A DNA stretch of 64,000 bases from Eubacteriales bacterium (GTDB lineage: Bacteria; Bacillota; Clostridia; Saccharofermentanales; DTU023), in assembly GCA_030537525.1 (NCBI GenBank), contig JAUNVU010000002.1, positions 1-64,000 on the forward strand. The letters are read 5' to 3'. The position numbers were made by a program, and so were the translations under genes. Positions 28,158 to 35,012 of the stretch are shown here, in pieces. Positions within the stretch are counted from its first letter, which is position 1; every line of letters starts with the position of its first letter. Under the pieces are notes generated by a model. That model saw only the letters and a list, made by a program, of their open reading frames with translations, was not told the origin of the DNA and did no database searches.

Positions 28158-28340
28158 GATCGCAAGTGCTCCTTATCTAATATTTCGATGTTGTTCATAG
28201 GCATAAAGAAGCCTCCCAAACTGGGAGGTTGTCATATGAAGTTGTTGGTCTACGGGCTTAATTATGTGAGCCTTATTCTTTAATATCACGTACTAGGAGA
28301 TGGTTTTGCGATTTTAGTGATACTTAGTAAGTATTAATCT
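28158..28340. other. Gap between the att-like repeat and the NYN gene
   Basis: No gene seen. It contains the hairpin CCTCCCA-AAC-TGGGAGG (28212-28228), which could end trkH transcription; the following T-run is weak on both strands. Confidence 0.4.
28212..28228. terminator. Hairpin downstream of trkH and the NYN gene
   Basis: A perfect 7-bp stem with a 3-nt loop. On the minus strand it is followed by CTTCTTTATG, on the plus strand by TTGTCATATG. A modest bidirectional terminator. Confidence 0.5.
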
Positions 28341-29051
28341 TTATTTAAGAGGTTTATCTTTTCTGTGACTTTTTATTCGTCCTTTTTCTTCCTTAGAAGC
28401 GTACGCAGGATTATCAATTTGAGAATGCAAGCCATCAATATGCTCGAAAAGATCATCTTTGATGGGCATCCACATAGGATCCAAAATAAAATCCACTCCT
28501 TCACGCCTAGCTAGTTTTGCGGCAGGAACAAAGTCACTATCACCAGCGATAAGAATAATTTGATCCACTTGTTTCTTATAACACATAGATGCTATATCAA
28601 GTCCGATTCTCATATCTACACCTTTTTGTCTTATATCCAGCTGTACATCTCGCTCATCGAGTTCATCTAAGGTAATTTTGTTATTGAATAGATCTTTAAT
28701 TCTTTCGGGAGCAAGTTTCCATGTTGGATTTTCCTCATCAATTTTACCTTTCCTAAGAGCGAGTTTACGCTTTTTAGTTAGTTCTTTGAAAAAACCTAAC
28801 CTCCATTTAGCTCCTTCTGTCTTAATCATATGAACGGGTTTTTTAGATATAGGGTTTACTGCGTGTAGATTAGGCGGAGGGCAATCATAATAGAAAATCC
28901 TGTATAGTTTGGCATCTTCGCCAGCTTGTTCAAGGTGGGCTTTACAGTATCTGATCATCATTGTCGCTGCGTCTCGTGGATTCTGTTTGCCCCACACTAA
29001 CATTGCTCTGCGAGTATAAAAAGCCCCATCAATCAAAATAGCAACTTTCAT
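28341..29051 (-). CDS. NYN-domain (PIN-like) RNase
   Basis: A 236-residue protein with the NYN/LabA PIN-like nuclease fold. The metal-binding acidic positions are visible in VAILIDGAF (Asp8), KGVDMRIGLDIASM and LIAGDSDFVPAAKLARREG. The C-terminal 25 residues are charged and probably disordered. Relatives are single-strand or double-strand RNA nucleases; many occur near defence genes. The start is ATG 29051, with GGAG 5 nt upstream; a GTG at 29057 would overlap that SD. It lies alone in the tRNA-Gly island behind an unusually elaborate promoter and leader. A defence role is inference only. Confidence 0.8.
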   Translation of the reverse strand: MKVAILIDGAFYTRRAMLVWGKQNPRDAATMMIRYCKAHLEQAGEDAKLYRIFYYDCPPPNLHAVNPISKKPVHMIKTEGAKWRLGFFKELTKKRKLALRKGKIDEENPTWKLAPERIKDLFNNKITLDELDERDVQLDIRQKGVDMRIGLDIASMCYKKQVDQIILIAGDSDFVPAAKLARREGVDFILDPMWMPIKDDLFEHIDGLHSQIDNPAYASKEEKGRIKSHRKDKPLK

Positions 29052-29059
29052 AAACACTC

Positions 29060-29119
29060 CAAAAAAAATCCCTGACCTCCGGCGCCTCTGGAATTAGATG
29101 AGACACGTACTATCAGGGA
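29060..29119 (-). promoter_or_regulatory. Attenuator-like hairpin in the NYN gene leader
   Basis: On the minus strand TCCCTGA (29119-29113) and TCAGGGA (29075-29069) can pair across a 37-nt loop. The right arm is followed at once by eight T residues (29068-29061) and then by the SD and start codon. This has the form of an intrinsic terminator placed just ahead of the gene. Confidence 0.5.
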
Positions 29120-29126
29120 ATGGATT

Positions 29127-29179
29127 TCACAACTTACTTGTTGTGATTTAATAGTACGTTCGAAAAATCGAATTGTCAA
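29127..29179 (-). promoter_or_regulatory. Promoter with nested palindromes for the NYN gene
   Basis: On the minus strand a perfect TTGACA (29179-29174) and TACTAT (29156-29151) are 17 bp apart. The spacer contains TTCGA-AAAA-TCGAA (29159-29172). The predicted start region, near 29144, lies in TCACAAC-6nt-GTTGTGA (29127-29146). The -10 is also one arm of a 9-bp inverted repeat whose partner is 29105-29113. These look like operator sites for one or more repressors. Confidence 0.6.
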
Positions 29180-29714
29180 TTCTGCAAGTTTAATCTTAGT
29201 TATCTAATAAGAAACTCCTAGGCTCGGCCAATCCCGGATGGTGGGGGCGTACTGCTAAGAGTTAGTTAATCTAAAGCAATGCTTAAATCGCATTGTGCAG
29301 TTATGTTATATTACACAGACTAGAATAGCAACTATTTTGATAACGATTTTAGCATTGAAATAGCTAGTAAATAATGGATTTATGTTGCTACGTTGGGAAT
29401 TGATTGCTACTATGTGCAAAAGAGATAACTCGCGAAGGACAAACACTGGGTCTCATAATGAGGTAGACACGCAAGTGTTGAGCAATCCTATGTGCCTGGG
29501 GTTATCTTTTTTATGTCACTTGCTAAAGCTTCTAATAAATATCGTTGAGGACATTTGTCAAAAGGGTGTGTTTTAACGATGATAGAATAACTGTTAAATC
29601 CTATAATCCAGAATACAGGACCACCTAAATAAAGGGTATGAGTTAAAAATGATCGTATTATCAGAGAAGTAGTCGGCGTCGAAATGCCGATAAAATAAGT
29701 AACTGGAGGAAAGT
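29180..29714. other. Non-coding stretch between NYN gene and next gene
   Basis: No convincing gene. It holds several possible RNA hairpins: a 9-bp pairing AACTCCTAG with TAAGAGTT around 29212-29263, CAATGC/GCATTG at 29277-29295, an AACACT/AGTGTT pair enclosing CTCA/TGAG near 29441-29479, and TCGGC/GCCGA near 29674-29691. A perfect TATAAT (29602-29607) probably serves the next gene, leaving a leader of about 100 nt. No known riboswitch is recognised. Confidence 0.4.
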
Positions 29715-30458
29715 ATGAAAAGGAATCAATCTAGTCAGCAAAGACCGAGACAGCACGCTGCACCTCGACAGAGAGCACCTCAAAGAGGTAAAAGACCGCC
29801 ACAATGGCAACAAGCCCCTTACTATAATGAGCGAAAAAGAAAAAACACATTGCTATTCCCATTGATCGCAGTGTCAATTTTAGCATTGGTCTTCTTGGTG
29901 CTTTGGATTTCGAAGCCTGGTGGAGATGAAGCTCTGAAAGAAAAAATTTCTCAGCTAGAAAAGCAAAATAAAGAGTTAAGTGCGCAGCTAGAAGTCAACC
30001 CCGAAGCTCCCGTGCAGCCGGACCAAGAACAACCAGTTCAAGCTGTATCAAATACCAAGCAAGCATATGGTGCTAATCAAGATTGGATTGTAGACGGGCA
30101 GTGGCGGTTGCAAGTCCACTCAGCCATACAATCAGATGAGCGGAACGAATACTCTGACAAAAAACCTGGACAAGTCGTCATTGTTTCATATACGTATGAA
30201 AATTTGGGGTATGAGGGTGATATTATGGAGCTTTACCTTATTCCGGCACGAGCTACAAACGGGCTTAAGAAAATGGGTTATTCGTATCCCGTAACTGTGA
30301 CGATTATTCCTCAGCAAACGCCTGTAGGAGCACTTTGTGAGGGAGCACAGGAGGTTTTTGCCTTTGATGATGTTTCGGATGAGATAACTTTATATTTTGA
30401 AAAATATGACAACGCAGGAAACAAGCAAAAAGCTAGATTTACTCTGCCAATACAATAA
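29715..30458 (+). CDS. Membrane-anchored protein with extracellular beta domain, unknown
   Basis: A 247-residue protein with an Arg/Gln/Pro-rich N-terminus (1-44), one membrane span (45-65, TLLFPLIAVSILALVFLVLW), a short coiled coil (71-94, LKEKISQLEKQNKELSAQL), a Pro/Gln linker and a C-terminal domain (about 118-247) resembling the DUF4352/DUF5067 immunoglobulin-like fold (GQVVIVSYTYENLGYEG; ITLYFEKYDNAGNK). No signal-peptidase site is evident, so the domain is probably displayed outside on a membrane stem. TGGAGGAAAG is a good SD. It is the right-hand gene of the tRNA-Gly island; function is unknown. Confidence 0.7.
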   Translation: MKRNQSSQQRPRQHAAPRQRAPQRGKRPPQWQQAPYYNERKRKNTLLFPLIAVSILALVFLVLWISKPGGDEALKEKISQLEKQNKELSAQLEVNPEAPVQPDQEQPVQAVSNTKQAYGANQDWIVDGQWRLQVHSAIQSDERNEYSDKKPGQVVIVSYTYENLGYEGDIMELYLIPARATNGLKKMGYSYPVTVTIIPQQTPVGALCEGAQEVFAFDDVSDEITLYFEKYDNAGNKQKARFTLPIQ

Positions 30459-30490
30459 AACCCCTGAAAGCGCTGCTATTCAAGGGTTTT
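30457..30490 (+). terminator. Terminator after the island gene
   Basis: AAAACCC (30457-30463) pairs with GGGTTTT (30484-30490) and, after one mismatch, TGAA with TTCA. The 3' arm ends in four T residues. It overlaps the stop codon of the gene. Confidence 0.75.
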
Positions 30491-30495
30491 GAGGT

Positions 30496-30512
30496 TGGAG
30501 CGGGTGAGGGGA
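30496..30512. repeat. attR-like end within tRNA-Gly
   Basis: The 3' terminal 17 bp of the tRNA-Gly gene, identical to 28141-28157. Confidence 0.75.
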
Positions 30513-30569
30513 ATCGAACCCCCGTATTCAGCTTGGGAAGCTGATGTTCTACCATTGAACTACACCCGC
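30496..30569 (-). tRNA. tRNA-Gly, anticodon CCC
   Basis: A 74-nt cloverleaf on the minus strand with CCA encoded. Acceptor GCGGGTG pairs with CACCCGC, the anticodon stem TCAGC/GCTGA encloses the loop TTCCCAA, giving anticodon CCC (reads GGG), and the T arm is GGGGGTTCGATTCCCC. The discriminator is U, usual for bacterial tRNA-Gly. Confidence 0.95.
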
Positions 30570-30579
30570 ATACAAGTAG

Positions 30580-30609
30580 ATTTTATTGCTGTATGGAGTC
30601 TGCTGTCAA
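30580..30609 (-). promoter_or_regulatory. Promoter for tRNA-Gly
   Basis: On the minus strand TTGACA (30609-30604), an 18-bp spacer and TAAAAT (30585-30580), ending 10 bp before the tRNA 5' end. Confidence 0.75.
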
Positions 30610-30752
30610 TTAATACTTGGCTCGACCAGCAGGACAGAATAACAGGCCATCTAGCAGAGTGATACCCATTACCAGTCGACCATGAGATGATGTAGTATAA
30701 TAGTTGAGTATGTAAGGAAAGGGCTTCGCTACACGAAGTTATGGTATAGATT

Positions 30753-31055
30753 ATGACGTTTAATCAAATGGCGTTTTTCTTAAATAGCTTGCCAAACACG
30801 GGAGAGAAAAGTTATTTTCCCTATATCGTAGGCTTAATTGGGCTTGCGGTTACACTATTGTTGATCTCTTTCTTCCTACGTCGTAAGGGTTCGAGTGGTC
30901 CTAAGAAGCCCACAGGACCGAGAGCTGGTGGTCCCAAAGGAGGCGCCCAGAATAAGAAGGGTACCGTCATAATGAAGGACAAGAAGCCAGGAGCTAAGGC
31001 TAAAGGTCCAGGGCCAGGCCCGAAAGCGAACAAGCCGCCACAGAGAAAGAAATAA
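30753..31055 (+). CDS. Small LPNTG-type membrane protein with basic tail
   Basis: A 100-residue protein that consists of a sortase-like tail with almost nothing in front. Twelve residues (MTFNQMAFFLNS) precede LPNTGE (13-18); a membrane span (about 22-43) ends in RRKGSS, and a 55-residue Gly/Pro/Lys tail follows (KKPTGPRAGG ... NKPPQRKK). Normal sortase substrates end a few residues after the span. There is no signal peptide. The SD is poor; AAGGAAAGGG lies 30 nt upstream behind a small hairpin (CTTCG/CGAAG, 30724-30738). TATAAT at 30696-30701 is the probable promoter. Membrane-bound nucleic-acid binding or a small membrane factor are possible; function is unknown. Confidence 0.6.
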   Translation: MTFNQMAFFLNSLPNTGEKSYFPYIVGLIGLAVTLLLISFFLRRKGSSGPKKPTGPRAGGPKGGAQNKKGTVIMKDKKPGAKAKGPGPGPKANKPPQRKK

Positions 31056-31082
31056 TAAGTAATTAATTTGCAAAAAATAAAT

Positions 31083-31108
31083 AGCCCCTGGGCTTTAGCT
31101 CAGGGGCT
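31083..31108. terminator. Bidirectional terminator between LPNTG gene and fab operon
   Basis: AGCCCCTG (31083-31090) pairs with CAGGGGCT (31101-31108), extended inside by GGC/GCT pairs. The minus-strand side is followed by ATTTATTTTTTG, the plus side by TAGTCTTTATT. It ends the fab operon. Confidence 0.85.
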
Positions 31109-31114
31109 TAGTCT

Positions 31115-31576
31115 TTATTCTAGTGGTTTATTGAGGTAGATATTAACTTCTTTCATCAGCTCCTCAGAAACTATGGAGAGCATCTCTTCTAATTTATTGA
31201 CATCTTCTTCAGGAAAGCGCCTCTTAATTCGCTTGGCGAGAATTTTCGAGTAGCGCTCACTGGAACCATAGAGTTTGACAAATTTGTCTGTGACTTCTAG
31301 GTGGACAATCCGTCCGTCTTCTTGCGAAGGAACGCGTCGCACATAGCCCTTCTTTTCAAGACAGCGCACCTTATAAGCTGCATTTGGCTGTGAGACATTG
31401 ATAAAGCGGGCCAACTCAGTCAGATTAGGTCGACCGAGTCCATAAATCGCTTCTGCACAGAAGGTTTCAATGGCGGTAAGCGCATCCTCGTCACCTGATT
31501 CTAGTTTGCGAAAAATTCGCCGGTAGTAGTAGAGCTTAAATTTATTGTAGATAGCGTAAATACTTGCGTGTAACAT
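31115..31576 (-). CDS. MarR-family regulator, FabT-like
   Basis: A 153-residue winged-helix protein: the helix-turn-helix is NLTELARFINVSQPNAAYKV and the wing is YVRRVPSQEDGRIVHLEVT, flanked by dimerisation helices. In streptococci and lactobacilli FabT, also a MarR protein, represses the fab operon with acyl-ACP as co-repressor. Here the gene is the last of the fab cluster instead of an early one. It has its own extended -10 promoter 20 nt upstream and a GAGGGG SD. Probably the fatty-acid repressor acting at the palindromes near 42270 (inference). Confidence 0.75.
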   Translation of the reverse strand: MLHASIYAIYNKFKLYYYRRIFRKLESGDEDALTAIETFCAEAIYGLGRPNLTELARFINVSQPNAAYKVRCLEKKGYVRRVPSQEDGRIVHLEVTDKFVKLYGSSERYSKILAKRIKRRFPEEDVNKLEEMLSIVSEELMKEVNIYLNKPLE

Positions 31577-31595
31577 CTCTCAGTCCCCTCGCATG

Positions 31596-31604
31596 ATTAT
31601 AGCA
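31596..31604 (-). promoter_or_regulatory. Extended -10 promoter for the MarR/FabT-like gene
   Basis: On the minus strand TG-C-TATAAT (31604-31596) lies in the 46-bp gap after fabZ. The -35 is poor, as is common with extended -10 sites. Confidence 0.5.
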
Positions 31605-31622
31605 AATAAAACGCTGAAAACA

Positions 31623-32066
31623 CTATTCTTCGGTCATTAGGGCAAACATCAGCTCCGCCTTACAGGCGAGTTTACCGTCGATGCGAGCCTCGCCTTCTGC
31701 ATAGCCAATCGGCCCTTTTGTTCCAGTGAAGCGACAACTTAGCTCCAAGAGATCGCCAGGCTTCACTAAGGACTTAAAACGGACCTTCCCGAGACCGGCA
31801 AAGAGCGCTATTTTCCCCTTGTTTTCTTCGAGACTCAGTAGAGCGACGGCGCCGACTTGGGCAAGTGCCTCAACTTGCAGCACGCCAGGATAAATCGGCT
31901 GACCTGGGAAGTGCCCTTGAAAGATGGGATCATTGCCGCTAATCGCCTTGTGACCAACGGCAAATTGCCCAGCTTCACCGTCGACAATCTTGTCGATTAG
32001 GAGGAAGGGGTGGCGATGTGGTAGCACCGCCTGAATTTCTTGATAATTGAGTTCTAATTTTTCCAT
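31623..32066 (-). CDS. fabZ: 3-hydroxyacyl-ACP dehydratase FabZ
   Basis: Dehydrates beta-hydroxyacyl-ACP in the elongation cycle. A 147-residue hot-dog-fold protein with the family opening LPHRHPFLLIDKIVDG, containing the catalytic His, and the helix PGQPIYPGVLQVEALAQVGA with the catalytic Glu. It begins 2 nt after the fabF stop and is co-transcribed with it. Confidence 0.96.
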   Translation of the reverse strand: MEKLELNYQEIQAVLPHRHPFLLIDKIVDGEAGQFAVGHKAISGNDPIFQGHFPGQPIYPGVLQVEALAQVGAVALLSLEENKGKIALFAGLGKVRFKSLVKPGDLLELSCRFTGTKGPIGYAEGEARIDGKLACKAELMFALMTEE

Positions 32067-32068
32067 AA

Positions 32069-33310
32069 TTAATCCTTAAATCTGGCAAAAGCCAGGCTTG
32101 CGTTATGACCGCCAAAGCCCAGCGAATTGCTTACGGCATAGTCGATATCCAAGGGCTCGCCTGCACCAGCAAGATAGTCGAGGTCGCAGTCTTCAGAAGG
32201 CTTCTTCAAGCCCATGGTCGGTGGTGCGAACTGGTCGCGAATGGCGAGTGCTGTGACGGCTGCTTCAACACCACCGCTGGCCCCCAAGAGGTGGCCGATT
32301 TGGGACTTCGTTGAGGAGATCTTCAGCTTGCTTGCCTGCTCAGCGAAAGTCTGCTTGATGGCCAGAGTTTCGGCGCTGTCGTTTAAGGGAGTTGAAGTAC
32401 CGTGGGCATTGATATATTGAACGTCAGCAGGGGAAATCTGGGCGTCGGCCAGACAGAGTTGGAGACAGAGAGTGGCACCTTTTGCCTCGGGATCTGGTGC
32501 CGTCATGTGGAAGGCATCGCAGCTTGCGCCATAGCCTACCACTTCGGCAATGATTTCAGCCTGGCGGCGGCGAGCTGAACTGAGACTCTCAAGTAGTAGG
32601 ATGCCAGCACCTTCGCCCATGACGAAGCCGTCGCGTTCTTGGTCGAAGGGGCGGGAGGCGGTCTGAGTATCGCTGTTCGTGGACAGTGCGCGCAGGGCGG
32701 CGAAACCGCCAATACCTAGTTCAGTAATCGAGGCTTCACTGCCGCCTGCCAAGGCTAAGTCCAGGTAGCCGTCGCGAATCTTGTGAAAGGCCTCACCGAT
32801 AGAGTTAGTCGCTGCTGCGCAAGCTGTGACCACGGCCGTGCATACGCCGTGGAATTGACTGTCCATGGCAATGCTGCCAGCAGTAATATTGGCAATGCTC
32901 AGTGGAATGAAGAAGGGGGAGATTCTTGAAAATCCACGGTTTAGACCTGTCGAATGCTCTTTCTCGATAGTGCTGAGGCCGCCAATACCTGTGCCGACAA
33001 TGACCCCTGCTCGTTCACTCTGATAATCACTGCTTTTTAATTTGGCACTCTGGATAGCCTCGCGCGCAGCAACCACCCCGTATTGAGTAACGAGATCCAT
33101 GCGTCTGCATTCCTTCTTGCTGAAGTGCACAAGAGGGTCGAAGTTTCGGATCTCGGCAGCTACTGAGACATCGACATCGTCTAAATGGACCTTGGATAGT
33201 GGCTTGATGCCGATCTCACCATCCTTGATAGCTTGCCAGCTAGATATGGTGTCTAGACCGAGAGGGGTCACGAGACCGATACCAGTTATAACTACTCTTT
33301 CTCTTGCCAT
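32069..33310 (-). CDS. fabF: 3-oxoacyl-ACP synthase II
   Basis: Condenses malonyl-ACP with acyl-ACP in chain elongation. The 413-residue thiolase-fold enzyme has the full Cys-His-His triad: Cys164 (VVTACAAATNS), His303 (NAHGTSTPLND) and His340 (SQIGHLLGASGG). The opening ARERVVITGIGLVTPLG is canonical. AGGAG precedes the ATG. A copy of the dispersed 10-bp motif lies in its last codons (32084). Confidence 0.96.
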   Translation of the reverse strand: MARERVVITGIGLVTPLGLDTISSWQAIKDGEIGIKPLSKVHLDDVDVSVAAEIRNFDPLVHFSKKECRRMDLVTQYGVVAAREAIQSAKLKSSDYQSERAGVIVGTGIGGLSTIEKEHSTGLNRGFSRISPFFIPLSIANITAGSIAMDSQFHGVCTAVVTACAAATNSIGEAFHKIRDGYLDLALAGGSEASITELGIGGFAALRALSTNSDTQTASRPFDQERDGFVMGEGAGILLLESLSSARRRQAEIIAEVVGYGASCDAFHMTAPDPEAKGATLCLQLCLADAQISPADVQYINAHGTSTPLNDSAETLAIKQTFAEQASKLKISSTKSQIGHLLGASGGVEAAVTALAIRDQFAPPTMGLKKPSEDCDLDYLAGAGEPLDIDYAVSNSLGFGGHNASLAFARFKD

Positions 33311-33319
33311 TATTTTCTC

Positions 33320-34057
33320 CTAGCGATTGAGCCCGCCATCTACGGAGATGGTCTGGGCGGTGATGTAGTCGGCTGCAGGGCTGGCAAGGAAGGCGACCAG
33401 ATTGGCGACTTCTTCGACTTTGCCAAAGCGGCCGAGGGGTATTTCTTCACGGATCTTTTCTTGAATCTCAGCTGGCAGAACTGCAGTCATCTCAGTTTCA
33501 ATGAAGCCTGGGGCTACGGCATTGACAGTGATGCCACGAGAGCCAAGCTCTAGGGCCATGGACTTTGTCATGCCGATGAGGGCAGCCTTAGTGGCGGCAT
33601 AGTTGAGCTGTCCGGCATTGCCCTTGAGTCCGACTATGCTCGAAATATTGATAATCTTGCCCGAGCGCTGCTTGAGCATGGGTCTGGCAACGTCTCGCAT
33701 TAGGCGAAAGGCGGCCAACTGATTGACTCTATAGACTTCCTCGTAGTCTTCGTCACTCATTCTCATCAAGAGTTTGTCAACAGTGACGCCAGCATTGTTG
33801 ACTAAGACATCGATGCGTCCATGAGCTTCGAGGATGGTGGGAATGAGCTTGGCGATTTCCTCGGCTTTTGCCAAGTCGGCTTGAAGTAGATGAGTTTCAA
33901 CGCCACTTGCAGCTAATTCTTTCTGCAGTTTCTCAGCGGATTCGGCGCTGCGACCATAGTGTAGGTAGAGGATGCTTTCAGGGCTTGCGAGTTTCTTCGC
34001 TATGGCACGGCCGATGCCGCGGCTGGCCCCCGTGATGAGGATTACTTGCTTATTCAT
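33320..34057 (-). CDS. fabG: 3-oxoacyl-ACP reductase
   Basis: NADPH-dependent reductase of the elongation cycle. A 245-residue SDR with TGASRGIG (7-14), NNAG, the catalytic Ser in NISSIVG, and YAATK. The C-terminal TAQTISVDGGLNR is typical of FabG. Its start overlaps fabD by 8 nt. Confidence 0.95.
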   Translation of the reverse strand: MNKQVILITGASRGIGRAIAKKLASPESILYLHYGRSAESAEKLQKELAASGVETHLLQADLAKAEEIAKLIPTILEAHGRIDVLVNNAGVTVDKLLMRMSDEDYEEVYRVNQLAAFRLMRDVARPMLKQRSGKIINISSIVGLKGNAGQLNYAATKAALIGMTKSMALELGSRGITVNAVAPGFIETEMTAVLPAEIQEKIREEIPLGRFGKVEEVANLVAFLASPAADYITAQTISVDGGLNR

Positions 34058-35012
34058 TATTGTTCTCCATTCTTGCGATGAAATTTTCTAAACTATTTAG
34101 ATCTCGGATCTCGGCGAGTTCAAGTTCTCTGGAACGACGCCTGAGCAGGGGAAGTAGGACGGGTTTCGGGCTGATTTCGAGAAAGTTTCTGAAGCCCACT
34201 TCGATTAAATTGTCGAGCGCCTGTGCGGCGTGGGTGGGCGAGCTCATCTGCTGGCTCATGATGTCTGCCAAATAGATTCGCGCTTCTGTGCTAGGGGGAA
34301 TTTCCAGAAACTTTCCACTAATATTTAAAGGCAGCTTAAGCGCTGGCGGATGGGCCTCAAATTGTTTCAGAACAGCTGCCAGATTTGCGACATCTGGTGC
34401 GAAGACTGGGGAGTGGAAGGCTCCTTCGACCTTTAACTCTATAGCTCGCTTGGCGCCAGCTTCGAGGACGCGCTTGCGGAAGGCGTCAAGTTCTTTGACA
34501 GGCCCTGCCAAGACGGTTTGACGGCTATCGTTGAAATTGGCTGGTGATATTGCAGGCTCTGTTTCTAGTAACTCCATGATCTTAACGGCGTCTAAGCCAA
34601 TTACCGCCAACATTCCGTCAAGCTCACCTGCAGCCTGTCTCGCCGTGAGCCTGGTGGCCATAATTTCGGCTCTGGCGACGGCAATGTCCAGACAGTCTTC
34701 AGGAGCGTACACCGCAGCCGTAGCGAGGGCTGTGAACTCGCCAATACTGAGGCCGAAGGCGCCGCCGATCTCGAGCTTACTCTGCTTGAGAATGCTGAGT
34801 ACAGATAGCCCATAGAGCACTATGGCAACTTGCGCATTGATGGTCTTGTCGAGTTCCGCCCCGTCCAGCTCAAAGAGCTTGGTGTATTGCGGATACTTAT
34901 GGAAAAAGCCACGGTAATAGCTCAGTTCAGGATAGGCTTCGGCCAAGTCCTGGCCCATGCCGGGCAGTTGCGAGCCCTGGCCGCCGAAAAGTAGTATCCA
35001 TTCTCTATTCAT
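34050..35012 (-). CDS. fabD: Malonyl-CoA:ACP transacylase
   Basis: Moves malonyl groups from CoA to ACP. The 320-residue protein has the opening FGGQGSQLPGMGQDL, the nucleophile elbow GLSIGE with catalytic Ser, and the catalytic His in VEGAFHSPVF. The usual GHSxGE is GLSIGE here, a modest deviation. It overlaps its neighbours on both sides by 8 nt. Confidence 0.94.
   Translation of the reverse strand: MNREWILLFGGQGSQLPGMGQDLAEAYPELSYYRGFFHKYPQYTKLFELDGAELDKTINAQVAIVLYGLSVLSILKQSKLEIGGAFGLSIGEFTALATAAVYAPEDCLDIAVARAEIMATRLTARQAAGELDGMLAVIGLDAVKIMELLETEPAISPANFNDSRQTVLAGPVKELDAFRKRVLEAGAKRAIELKVEGAFHSPVFAPDVANLAAVLKQFEAHPPALKLPLNISGKFLEIPPSTEARIYLADIMSQQMSSPTHAAQALDNLIEVGFRNFLEISPKPVLLPLLRRRSRELELAEIRDLNSLENFIARMENNNE

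Larger units (their letters stand above)
28141..30512. mobile_element. Small tRNA-Gly island bounded by 17-bp direct repeats
   Basis: About 2.37 kb between a detached tRNA-Gly 3' end (28141) and the intact tRNA-Gly (30496). The geometry is that left by tyrosine-recombinase integration: the element lies downstream of the tRNA 3' end and the far junction repeats that end. Contents are an NYN RNase gene with a complex control region, about 500 bp of non-coding DNA rich in hairpins, and one membrane-anchored unknown. No integrase is present, so it would be a remnant or depend on another element. A decayed tandem tRNA is the alternative. Confidence 0.6.

Noticed and set aside
29382-29576. A 64-codon reading frame in the island gap
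   Set aside because: No SD, TTG start, no recognisable domain, low-complexity match to spurious translation.
28141-30512. Integrase or transposase in the tRNA-Gly island
   Set aside because: No reading frame on either strand shows recombinase motifs.
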